From Acidimicrobiales bacterium (GTDB lineage Bacteria; Actinomycetota; Acidimicrobiia; Acidimicrobiales; VFJN01), in NCBI GenBank assembly GCA_016936035.1, contig JAFGPU010000013.1, positions 1-8,808 on the forward strand: 8,808 bases of DNA, written 5' to 3'. The position numbers and the translations under genes were made by a program. Below the pieces are notes generated by a model. The model searched no databases. It worked only from the letters and a program-made list of their open reading frames with translations, and was not told the origin of the DNA. Positions 1 to 5,218 of the stretch are shown piece by piece. Positions within the stretch are counted from its first letter, which is position 1. The number at the start of each line of letters is the position of its first letter.

Positions 1-888
1 GGCTACGTGCTGCCCCTGCTGGCACGCGAAGACCTCATTCCCGGCCAGGCGCCCGACGCCGTGCTCGAACCCCGGGCCTGGACCACAACCGCCGATCGCA
101 TCACCTTCGCCGCGCTCGGCGACAACGGCAGCGGGGGGCGTCAGGCGATGGCGGTTGCGGGCAGCATGGCGGACACGTATCAGGACCATCCCTTCGGCAA
201 CGTCGTCCTGCTCGGCGACATCTCCTACTACGGCAAGTTCGACGACCGCTACGACGACGTCTTCGTGCGGCCGATGGGCCCGCTCATCGACGCAGGCGTC
301 AACTTCGACCTGTCGATCGGCAACCACGACGAGGGTCTGCGCTACAGCGACCGGGCCTTCGAGGAGATCGAGGCCGAGGTCGAGCTGCTCGGCCTCCCGG
401 GCCGCTACTACGCGAAGACCTACGGCCCGGTCGACCTGTTCCTGCTCGACTCCAGCGTGCCCGGCCTCTACGGCTCCGACGCCACGGCCCAGCTGGAGTG
501 GCTCGACGATGCGCTCGCCAGCGCCACCCGGCCGTGGCGGGTCGTCGCCATGCACCACCCGCCCTACTCGTCCGGCTCGCACGGCTCGACCGCCCGGGCC
601 GAGGACCTGCTGGTGCCGATCCTCGAACGGCACCAGGTCGACCTGGTGCTGTCCGGCCACGACCACCACTACGAGCGCACCGTCCCACTCAACGGCGTGA
701 CCTACGTCGTCAGCGGCGGTGGCTGCAAGACCACCAAGGTGGGGGAGAGCGACTTCACCGCGGTCGCCGAGCGCATCCTGCAGTTCCTGCTCGTCGAGAT
801 CGACGGCGACCGCCTCGTCGCAACCTGCATCCAGCCTGCCGGCCAGGTCGCCGACCGCTTCGAGCTGCAGGCCAAGGAGCGTCGGTGA
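1..888 (+). CDS. Purple-acid-phosphatase-like metallophosphoesterase (5' end outside window)
   Basis: Calcineurin-like metallophosphoesterase, expected to hydrolyse phosphate mono- or diesters with a two-metal centre; the substrate cannot be told from sequence. Counting from a GTG at base 7, all five blocks of the purple acid phosphatase signature are present in order: GDNG (38-41), GDISY (70-74), GNHD (105-108), VAMH (180-183) and GHDH (217-220). Together these supply the usual metal-binding Asp, Asn and His residues, so the catalytic core looks complete. The frame is open to base 1 with no stop, and about 30 residues precede the first motif, so the true start probably lies upstream and the GTG at base 7 is only the first start codon visible. 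Any signal peptide or N-terminal domain would be outside the window. The TGA stop overlaps the GTG of the next gene by four bases, which suggests translational coupling. The superfamily is secure; the purple acid phosphatase subtype is inferred from the motifs. Confidence 0.88.
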   Translation, partial: GYVLPLLAREDLIPGQAPDAVLEPRAWTTTADRITFAALGDNGSGGRQAMAVAGSMADTYQDHPFGNVVLLGDISYYGKFDDRYDDVFVRPMGPLIDAGVNFDLSIGNHDEGLRYSDRAFEEIEAEVELLGLPGRYYAKTYGPVDLFLLDSSVPGLYGSDATAQLEWLDDALASATRPWRVVAMHHPPYSSGSHGSTARAEDLLVPILERHQVDLVLSGHDHHYERTVPLNGVTYVVSGGGCKTTKVGESDFTAVAERILQFLLVEIDGDRLVATCIQPAGQVADRFELQAKERR

Positions 889-1412
889 ACCGCCGGACGC
901 TCGAATGGGTCGCGGTCGTGGTCTACGCCCTCGTCGACTGGCTCGTCATCATGGCCCCCAGCCTGGCCATCAAGCTGGCCGCCGACCGCGGCGGCCTCGG
1001 CGACAGCAAGGGCCTCGACCTGATCGCCGCCAGCCTGGTCATCGCCACCGCCCACGCCGTCATCGCCGGCTGGCGGCTGCGCCTCGAGGAGACCAGGGCC
1101 GTGTGGCGCGCCGACATCTGGATCGCCAGCATCGACGCCCTCGTCGTCCTCGCCCTGTCCACCACGATCCTGGTGCTGCTGGTGCTGGAGACCTTCGCCG
1201 ACGAGCACGCCGGTCTGGCCAACCGCGGGTTCCCGGTGGTCGTCACGTGGATCGCCGTCCAGCTCGTCGCAGTCGCGCTGGCCGAGGCGACGGGCCGCTT
1301 CGTGTTCTGGTGGCTCGAGCCGCACCGCGCCCGCCGCCTGCGGCCCCGGTCCGACGAGACCACCCGGTCCACCGACGAACCCGCATCTCGACACCTGACG
1401 CCGCGCGGGTGA
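885..1412 (+). CDS. Four-helix integral membrane protein of unknown function
   Basis: I do not recognise this 175-residue protein. The GTG start at 885 is chosen because it overlaps the TGA of the phosphatase gene (GTGA), the usual actinobacterial arrangement for coupled genes; the frame is open further upstream, but only inside the phosphatase coding region. Hydrophobic stretches at about residues 8-30, 44-63, 78-104 and 117-143 suggest four transmembrane helices. A basic/acidic linker (RLRLEETRAVWR) follows helix 2, and a charged cytoplasmic-looking tail rich in Arg follows helix 4. Helices 1 and 3 each contain an acidic residue (D18, D84) and helix 4 has E134, which is unusual for simple anchors. 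No catalytic motif is visible. The position suggests it works with the phosphatase, for example as an envelope partner, but this is inference from gene order only. Confidence 0.72.
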   Translation: MNRRTLEWVAVVVYALVDWLVIMAPSLAIKLAADRGGLGDSKGLDLIAASLVIATAHAVIAGWRLRLEETRAVWRADIWIASIDALVVLALSTTILVLLVLETFADEHAGLANRGFPVVVTWIAVQLVAVALAEATGRFVFWWLEPHRARRLRPRSDETTRSTDEPASRHLTPRG

Positions 1413-1448
1413 ACATCTGCCCGTGGGGTTCCGCTTCACCACCCGCGC
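1403..1448 (+). terminator. Possible intrinsic terminator or mRNA hairpin
   Basis: GCGCGGGTG (1403-1411) and CACCCGCGC (1440-1448) are perfect 9-base inverted arms around a 28-base loop. The left arm overlaps the TGA stop of the membrane-protein gene. There is no following T-run, but many high-GC actinobacterial terminators lack one. The long loop weakens the case. The rest of the 114-base gap before the next gene shows nothing else clear. Confidence 0.35.
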
Positions 1449-1509
1449 CGGCCATCAGCGCACCGTGCTCGTGCTGTCGGCGACCGGTGCGTCCGGGGTC
1501 CGGCACGGT

Positions 1510-1519
1510 GAGGAAGAAT
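1510..1519 (+). promoter_or_regulatory. Start-proximal signals for the DUF4015 gene (RBS-like and -10-like)
   Basis: GAGGAAG (1510-1516) is a plausible Shine-Dalgarno sequence 10 bases before the GTG at 1527. Overlapping it, AAGAAT (1514-1519) ends exactly 7 bases before the same GTG. That is the spacing of the TANNNT boxes before other genes here, but it has A instead of T at the first position. Either reading supports the GTG at 1527 as the start. Confidence 0.35.
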
Positions 1520-1526
1520 CCTCGCC

Positions 1527-3269
1527 GTGACCTCGCCGCTGACCGACGACGCCTCGGCCCCCGGGTCCGGATCGCGGCGTCCCTGGCGCCGCCGCCGGCG
1601 CACGGGCCCGTTCGCCAGCGGCCGGCTCGACTTCGGGCCGGGCCCCCTCACCATGCACGAGAGCCGGCCGGACGGGCCGGCCATGTACCGGGAGAAGAAG
1701 CGGCACATCGAGGTGGGGACGGTGTTCGCCGCCCTGGTGGCCCTCGCCACCATCGGGCTCGTCGCCATGCTCGTGTACCGGGCCACCCGGGTCGAGGTCG
1801 CGGTGACAGGGTTCGAGGACGGGGCCTCGATCACCACCGTCGACGCCGCCGACCTGGAGGTGAAGCTCGAGTTCTCCTCCGAGGAGGAGGCCGCCGAGGC
1901 CACGCTCACCGTCGACGGCGACGTCGTCGACGAGCCCGGGGTGATCGGGCCGTTCATGGTGTGGCGGCCGCCGGAGCAGCTCGAGGAAGGCGAGCACACC
2001 GTCGAGGTCGCAGTGCCCCGCGCGGTGTTCGGCGACTCGATCCATCGCTGGGGGTTCACCGTCGACGGCACGCCGCCCGTCCTCGACGTGCCGACCGCCG
2101 TCGATCCCGTGGCCATCGACGCCGCCGCCGAAGTGAGCGGCACGGTCGAGGAGGGCGCCCGGCTGACCGTCGACGGCGACGAGGTCGACGTCGACGACGG
2201 CCGGTTCGACCTGCACTTCGACCGGCCGCCCGCCGGGCCGCTGACGCTCGAAGCCGAGGACGAGGCCGGCAACCGCACCACGGTGTCGGTGGTCGTGCCG
2301 GTGACCTACCCGGGCATCCGGGCAGTGCACGTCACGGCGGCCGCGTGGAGCAACGAGCAGCTGCGGGCCGGCGTGCTGCAGCTCGTCGACGACAAGCGCA
2401 TCGACACCGTGCAGCTCGACCTCAAGGACGAGAGCGGCATCGTCGGCTACGACTCGGACGTGGCGCGCGCCCGCGAGATCGGCGCGGTGACACCCCACTA
2501 CGACCTCGAGGACGCCGTCGCCACCATCGAGGACCGGGGTGCCCGCGTGGTGGGACGCATCGCCGCCTTCCGCGACCCGTTCCTGGCGCGGGCGGCCTGG
2601 GCCGCCGGGCAGGGCGACCAGGTCGTCCAATCGACGAGCGGGGGCCCCTACGACGCCACCGGCGAGTTCACCAACCCGGCGCACGCCGCCGTGCGCCGCT
2701 ACAACCTCGACATCGCGCTCGACGCGGTGAGCAAGGGGGTCGACGACATCCTCTGGGACGACGTGCGGTTGCCCACGGGCGAGCCCGACACCGTCGTCGT
2801 ACCCGGGCTGACGTCGTCGCCCTCCGACGTCATCACCGGCTTCCTCGCCGAGACCCACGCCGAGCTGCGGCGCCGAGGTGCCTACCAGGGCGTCACCACC
2901 GTCGGCATGGCGGCCGAGACGGGCGACCCCATCGGTCAGGACGTGGCCCGCATGGCCCGCAACACCGACTACCTCGCACCGCAGATCTTCCCCGGCTACT
3001 GGGCCTCGGGCCGCTACGGGGTCACCGACCCGCCCCGTCAGCCGGGCGAGTTCGCCCGCGGCATCCTCGCCCGCTACCAGGAGGCGACCGAGGGCACCGG
3101 CGTGGTCCTCGCCCCCTGGCTGCAGAACTTCGAGCTGCAGGGCCTCGCCTACGGTGACGCCGAGGTGCGGGCCATGGTCGACGCCATCGGCAGCCTGGGC
3201 GTCGACAGCTTCCTGTTGTGGAGCCCCCGCATCCAGTACTCCGGCGGGGGTCTCGACCCCCTCGGGTAG
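1527..3269 (+). CDS. Membrane-anchored putative glycoside hydrolase (DUF4015) with Ig-like domains
   Basis: This 580-residue protein has a very basic cytoplasmic N-terminus (five consecutive Arg near residues 21-25), one transmembrane helix at about 63-84, and an extracytoplasmic remainder. Residues about 88-175 look like a beta-rich module. Residues about 176-260 resemble a bacterial Ig-like/glucodextranase-B type module ([13 protein letters not shown], then [10 protein letters not shown]). From G263 to near the C-terminus the protein matches the DUF4015 putative glycosyl hydrolase family. Recognisable pieces are [12 protein letters not shown], the LDLKDESG strand (D298, K300, D301), RIAAFRDP, the [24 protein letters not shown] segment in which D411/D412 stand where the family usually has a DYVRFP-like motif, and [13 protein letters not shown]. 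In such TIM-barrel enzymes the aspartates are candidate acid or nucleophile residues; the substrate is unknown, with cell-wall or exopolysaccharide glycans most likely. It appears to be its own unit, 43 bases before sigR. Family assignment is strong; enzymatic activity is inferred. Confidence 0.85.
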   Translation: MTSPLTDDASAPGSGSRRPWRRRRRTGPFASGRLDFGPGPLTMHESRPDGPAMYREKKRHIEVGTVFAALVALATIGLVAMLVYRATRVEVAVTGFEDGASITTVDAADLEVKLEFSSEEEAAEATLTVDGDVVDEPGVIGPFMVWRPPEQLEEGEHTVEVAVPRAVFGDSIHRWGFTVDGTPPVLDVPTAVDPVAIDAAAEVSGTVEEGARLTVDGDEVDVDDGRFDLHFDRPPAGPLTLEAEDEAGNRTTVSVVVPVTYPGIRAVHVTAAAWSNEQLRAGVLQLVDDKRIDTVQLDLKDESGIVGYDSDVARAREIGAVTPHYDLEDAVATIEDRGARVVGRIAAFRDPFLARAAWAAGQGDQVVQSTSGGPYDATGEFTNPAHAAVRRYNLDIALDAVSKGVDDILWDDVRLPTGEPDTVVVPGLTSSPSDVITGFLAETHAELRRRGAYQGVTTVGMAAETGDPIGQDVARMARNTDYLAPQIFPGYWASGRYGVTDPPRQPGEFARGILARYQEATEGTGVVLAPWLQNFELQGLAYGDAEVRAMVDAIGSLGVDSFLLWSPRIQYSGGGLDPLG

Positions 3270-3283
3270 CGGGCGTGGCTGGT

Positions 3284-3295
3284 CGGTCGGGACCG
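3284..3295. promoter_or_regulatory. Inverted repeat in the sigR promoter region, possible operator
   Basis: CGGTC-GG-GACCG is a perfect 5-base inverted repeat ending 4 bases before the TAGGGT box of the sigma factor gene. It sits where the -35/-10 spacer would be, so a bound regulator could block polymerase. In G+C-rich DNA an arm this short can arise by chance. Confidence 0.25.
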
Positions 3296-3299
3296 GGGG

Positions 3300-3305
3300 T
3301 AGGGT
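3300..3305 (+). promoter_or_regulatory. -10 box of a probable leaderless sigR promoter
   Basis: TAGGGT fits the TANNNT actinobacterial -10 pattern and ends exactly 7 bases before the ATG at 3313. Transcription would therefore begin at or within a base or so of the start codon. No Shine-Dalgarno sequence lies at a usual distance. No good TTGACA-like -35 is visible, nor a GGAAT/GTT self-recognition site in the gap. Confidence 0.5.
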
Positions 3306-3312
3306 CCGATCC

Positions 3313-3897
3313 ATGGCCGACCAGGCGACGTTCGCGGACCAGGCGATGGACCTGATGCCGTCGCTGTACGCCGCCGCGCTGCGCATGACCCGCAACCCGG
3401 CCGATGCCGAAGACCTGGTGCAGGAGACCTACCTGCGCGCCTACCGCGGGTTCGGCGGGTTCCAGCAGGGCACCAACCTCAAGGCCTGGCTGTACCGCAT
3501 CCTCACCAACACGTACATCAACAGCTACCGGGCCAAGAAGCGCCGTCCCGACGAGACCGAGCTCGACGAGGTCGAGGACCTCTACCTGTACCGCCGCATC
3601 GGCGGACTCGAAGCGGCCATGGCCGGCCGCAGCGCCGAGGACGAGCTGCTCGAGCGCTTCACCGACCACGAGGTCAAGCAGGCCATCGAGGCGCTGCCCG
3701 AGAACTTCCGCATGGCGGTGCTGCTCGCGGACGTCGAAGGCTTCTCGTACAAGGAGATCGCCGACATCCTCGACATCCCCATTGGTACGGTGATGAGTCG
3801 GCTGCACCGGGGAAGAAAGGCGCTCCAGAAGCAGTTGTACGAGTTCGCAGTCGAGCGCAACCTCGCTGCGCCCCTCCCAGATGACGCACACGTCTGA
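3313..3897 (+). CDS. sigR: ECF sigma factor, SigR/SigH (ECF12-like) type
   Basis: This 194-residue sigma-70 family protein of the extracytoplasmic-function type closely resembles Streptomyces SigR and mycobacterial SigH. Region 2 (about residues 12-82) has [19 protein letters not shown] followed by [20 protein letters not shown], hallmark wording of that group. Region 4 (about 124-178) has the [19 protein letters not shown] helix and the helix-turn-helix [22 protein letters not shown]. It should direct RNA polymerase to GGAAT/C-N18-GTT-type promoters of thiol-oxidative and protein-folding stress genes. The ATG at 3313 is chosen because it lies just before the conserved region and 7 bases after a TAGGGT box. 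The anti-sigma gene follows after 5 bases, the classic sigR-rsrA pair. Length and motifs are complete. The orthologue could equally be named sigH; whether the promoter is autoregulated is not shown by the sequence. Confidence 0.93.
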   Translation: MADQATFADQAMDLMPSLYAAALRMTRNPADAEDLVQETYLRAYRGFGGFQQGTNLKAWLYRILTNTYINSYRAKKRRPDETELDEVEDLYLYRRIGGLEAAMAGRSAEDELLERFTDHEVKQAIEALPENFRMAVLLADVEGFSYKEIADILDIPIGTVMSRLHRGRKALQKQLYEFAVERNLAAPLPDDAHV

Positions 3898-3913
3898 TCC
3901 TCATGTCTGATCC
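3892..3913 (+). repeat. Short direct repeat across the sigR/rsrA junction
   Basis: GTCTGATCC occurs at 3892-3900 and again at 3905-3913, a 13-base period. The first copy contains the TGA stop of the sigma gene; the second overlaps the ATG start of the anti-sigma gene and its first codons. It looks like a small tandem duplication that set the present spacing of the two genes. Confidence 0.6.
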
Positions 3914-4163
3914 CGAGTGCCAAGACGCACTGCACCAGCTCTACGGCTACCTCGACGGTGAGTTGACGGACGAGCGGCGGGAAGCCATCCATCGCCACCT
4001 CGACGGATGCCAACCGTGTGCCGAGCCGTACGACTTCGAGGCCGAGCTGCGCCTGGTCATCAGGCGCAAGTGCCAGGAGCAGGTGCCCGACAGCCTGATG
4101 GCCAAGGTGCGAGCGGCGCTGGCCAGCGAGCAGGCCTCGTCGCCGGACGACACCGCGCGCTGA
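3903..4163 (+). CDS. rsrA: Zinc-binding anti-sigma factor, RsrA type
   Basis: This 86-residue partner of the upstream sigma factor is expected to bind it in reducing conditions and release it when its cysteines are oxidised. It carries the ZAS signature H32-x3-C36-x2-C39 plus an N-terminal C6. The C6-to-H32 distance of 26 residues equals that of the zinc ligands C11 and H37 in Streptomyces RsrA, as I recall that protein, so all four zinc ligands appear present. C57 corresponds to one of the two adjacent cysteines (61/62) of RsrA; the other is Lys here. Length and the helical LYGYLDGELTDERR segment are typical. No signal peptide or membrane helix is visible, so it is cytoplasmic. The gene starts 5 bases after the sigR stop without a clear ribosome-binding site, which implies translational coupling. 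The stop codon lies in a 12-base palindrome. Confidence 0.9.
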   Translation: MSDPECQDALHQLYGYLDGELTDERREAIHRHLDGCQPCAEPYDFEAELRLVIRRKCQEQVPDSLMAKVRAALASEQASSPDDTAR

Positions 4164-4173
4164 ACCGCGGTTC
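4162..4173. promoter_or_regulatory. Perfect palindrome matching the GAAC-N4-GTTC LexA-box pattern
   Basis: GAACCGCGGTTC is a perfect 12-base palindrome followed by GA, matching the Gram-positive/actinobacterial SOS-box pattern GAAC-N4-GTTC. It begins inside the rsrA stop codon, in the 30-base gap between two convergent genes, where no promoter is expected. It may therefore be coincidental, a terminator component, or a binding site with no start-site role. Confidence 0.3.
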
Positions 4174-4183
4174 GACGACCGGC

Positions 4184-4204
4184 GCGCCCGCTGTCAGTGG
4201 GCGC
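4184..4204. terminator. Hairpin between convergent genes, possible bidirectional terminator
   Basis: GCGCCCGC (4184-4191) and GTGGGCGC (4197-4204) form an 8-base stem with one G-T wobble around the 5-base loop TGTCA. It lies 20 bases after the rsrA stop and straddles the stop codon of the minus-strand sugar transferase, which forms part of the loop. No T-run follows on either strand. Confidence 0.4.
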
Positions 4205-4997
4205 CGCGCGCCGTGAGGACCGCCCGCGGCGTCTTGGCGAGGATGCGCAGGTCGCTCGCCAGGCTCCACGACTCCACGTACTCGACGTCGATCTCGACGC
4301 GCTCCGGGTAGTCGACCGTCGAACGCCCGTTGACCTGCCAGGCGCCGGTGATGCCGGGCCGCACGGCCAGGTAGGCGGCGCGCTGGGCGCCGTAGTTGTC
4401 GACCTCGGCGGGAACCACGGGGCGAGGACCGACGACGCTCATGGTGCCCACGAGCACGTTGAGCCACTGGGGCAGCTCGTCGAGGCTGGAGCGCCGCAGG
4501 AAGCGTCCGACGCGGGTGACGCGCCGGTCGACGTCGGCGGGAACCTTGAAGCCGTTGTCGACGTACTCCCGGAGCAGGTGCGGGTCCTGGCGGAGGAGCG
4601 TTTCGGCCTCCGGATGCATGGTGCGGAACTTGTACATCTTGAACGGCCTGCCGCCCAGGCCGACGCGCTCCTGGGCGAACAGCACCGGACCGCGCGAGCT
4701 GAGCGCCACCGCCAGGGCGATGACGGCGCCGAGCGGGATGACCACCGGTGCCGAGGCGACCACGATGGCGAGGTCGAGCGCCCGCTTGGCCCGGGACGTG
4801 GCCGGTCGTGACGGCGCCAGGCCCGGTGCGCGCACCGGGGCGAGCGGTGCTGCCGGCACCGGAGTGACCGTCAGGCGCCGGTTGACCTGATCTTCCCCCA
4901 GCTGTCGCAACGTGATCGCTCCCCCAGGTCGCTGGGCCAGCTGCCCCCTGCCGACGCGGGACCCTAGCAGTCGACCTGTCGAGGTTGCAGAGGTCAC
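4194..4997 (-). CDS. Polyprenyl-phosphate sugar-1-phosphate transferase (bacterial sugar transferase family)
   Basis: Initiating glycosyl-1-phosphate transferase that moves a sugar phosphate from a nucleotide sugar to a polyprenyl phosphate carrier at the inner face of the membrane, the first step of exopolysaccharide or glycan assembly. Counting from GTG at 4997 (267 residues): a membrane or re-entrant helix at about 73-99 begins with KRALDL, followed by FKMYKFRTM (119-127), the catalytic SSLDELPQ with the D173-E174 dyad, VGPRP (189-193) and RPGITGAWQVNGR (213-225). This is the small WbaP/CpsE-like catalytic unit without the multi-helix N-terminal half of larger relatives. The first ~70 residues are Pro/Ala-rich and poorly conserved in style. 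A TTG at 4910 (238 residues), preceded by GGGGGAG and by a TAGGGT box, is a realistic alternative start. No other polysaccharide genes are nearby, so the product is unknown. Confidence 0.9.
   Translation of the reverse strand: MTSATSTGRLLGSRVGRGQLAQRPGGAITLRQLGEDQVNRRLTVTPVPAAPLAPVRAPGLAPSRPATSRAKRALDLAIVVASAPVVIPLGAVIALAVALSSRGPVLFAQERVGLGGRPFKMYKFRTMHPEAETLLRQDPHLLREYVDNGFKVPADVDRRVTRVGRFLRRSSLDELPQWLNVLVGTMSVVGPRPVVPAEVDNYGAQRAAYLAVRPGITGAWQVNGRSTVDYPERVEIDVEYVESWSLASDLRILAKTPRAVLTARGAH
4961..4966 (-). promoter_or_regulatory. Possible internal -10 box for the sugar transferase
   Basis: On the minus strand TAGGGT (4966 to 4961) fits TANNNT and shares the octamer TAGGGTCC with the sigR -10 region. 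If used, transcription would start about 45 bases before the TTG at 4910, which also has a GGGGGAG ribosome-binding sequence. The larger GTG start at 4997 would then be wrong. No good -35 hexamer is evident. Confidence 0.3.
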
Positions 4998-5021
4998 CGC
5001 CCAGCGTCACGGCGCCGTTTC

Positions 5022-5047
5022 GGAACGCGTTCCAGCGCCGTGGGGTT
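5022..5047 (+). promoter_or_regulatory. Candidate SigR/SigH-dependent promoter (GGAAC-N18-GTT)
   Basis: GGAAC at 5022-5026 is followed after exactly 18 bases by GTT at 5045-5047, the arrangement known for SigR and SigH promoters (GGAAT/C-N about 18-GTT). It points rightward, with a predicted start near 5055, about 30 bases before the ATG of the small membrane protein. The GGAAC element is also the left half of a perfect 12-base palindrome, GGAACGCGTTCC (5022-5033). On the minus strand no GTT lies at the right distance, so only the rightward reading works. Confidence 0.45.
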
Positions 5048-5070
5048 CGTGAGTCGGGACCGCGGGTGCC

Positions 5071-5076
5071 TACGAT
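5071..5076 (+). promoter_or_regulatory. -10 box of a probable leaderless promoter for the small membrane protein
   Basis: TACGAT fits TANNNT and ends 7 bases before the ATG at 5084. An earlier in-frame ATG at 5075 overlaps this box, so if this promoter is used translation must begin at 5084. A weak TTCGTG lies 19 bases upstream (5046-5051). Confidence 0.42.
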
Positions 5077-5083
5077 GACCCCC

Positions 5084-5212
5084 ATGTTCGCCGTGGTCTG
5101 GCACTACTGGATCGGAGTCGTCCTCACCGTGGGCGTCATCGCAACCGTCGGCGTCCTCGCCGCCGGTTATCTCAAGAGCGTGGAGTCGACCCGCTACCCG
5201 AAGGGCCGGTAG
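5084..5212 (+). CDS. Small single-helix membrane protein (42 residues), hypothetical
   Basis: I do not recognise a named family. The 42-residue product begins MFAVVWHYWIG, continues as one hydrophobic helix over about residues 9-29, and ends in a short charged tail (KSVESTRYPKGR). The pattern suggests a single membrane span with a short N-terminal tail carrying W6, H7, Y8 and W9, and a basic C-terminus likely in the cytoplasm. ATG 5084 is preferred over the in-frame ATG 5075 because TACGAT sits 7 bases before it; the GTT of a possible SigR-type promoter also lies about 36 bases upstream. The stop is followed after 6 bases by the DUF2342 gene, so the two are probably co-transcribed. A real gene is supported by its promoter-like signals, membrane-like composition and tight spacing, but its role is unknown. 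Confidence 0.65.
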   Translation: MFAVVWHYWIGVVLTVGVIATVGVLAAGYLKSVESTRYPKGR

Positions 5213-5218
5213 CCCGGG

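Noticed and set aside
1874..1889. Palindrome-like CTCCTC/GAGGAG inside the DUF4015 gene
   Set aside because: It is explained by adjacent Ser and Glu codons (SSEEE) and lies within coding sequence; no regulatory role is supported.
719..3157. 812-residue plus-strand Arg/Pro-rich frame
   Set aside because: It runs out of frame through the phosphatase end, the membrane protein and the DUF4015 gene. Arg/Pro/Ala-rich text without motifs is typical of a shifted frame in high-GC DNA.
1455..3395. 646-residue minus-strand reading frame opposite the DUF4015 and sigR genes
   Set aside because: A shadow of G+C-rich codon bias. The plus strand carries recognisable domains over the same bases, and the minus translation is low-complexity His/Gly/Val/Asp-rich with no family motifs.
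5022..5033. GGAACGCGTTCC read as a second LexA box
   Set aside because: The half-sites GAAC and GTTC are separated by two bases, not four, so it does not fit the SOS-box spacing. It is kept only as part of the SigR-type promoter and possible operator.
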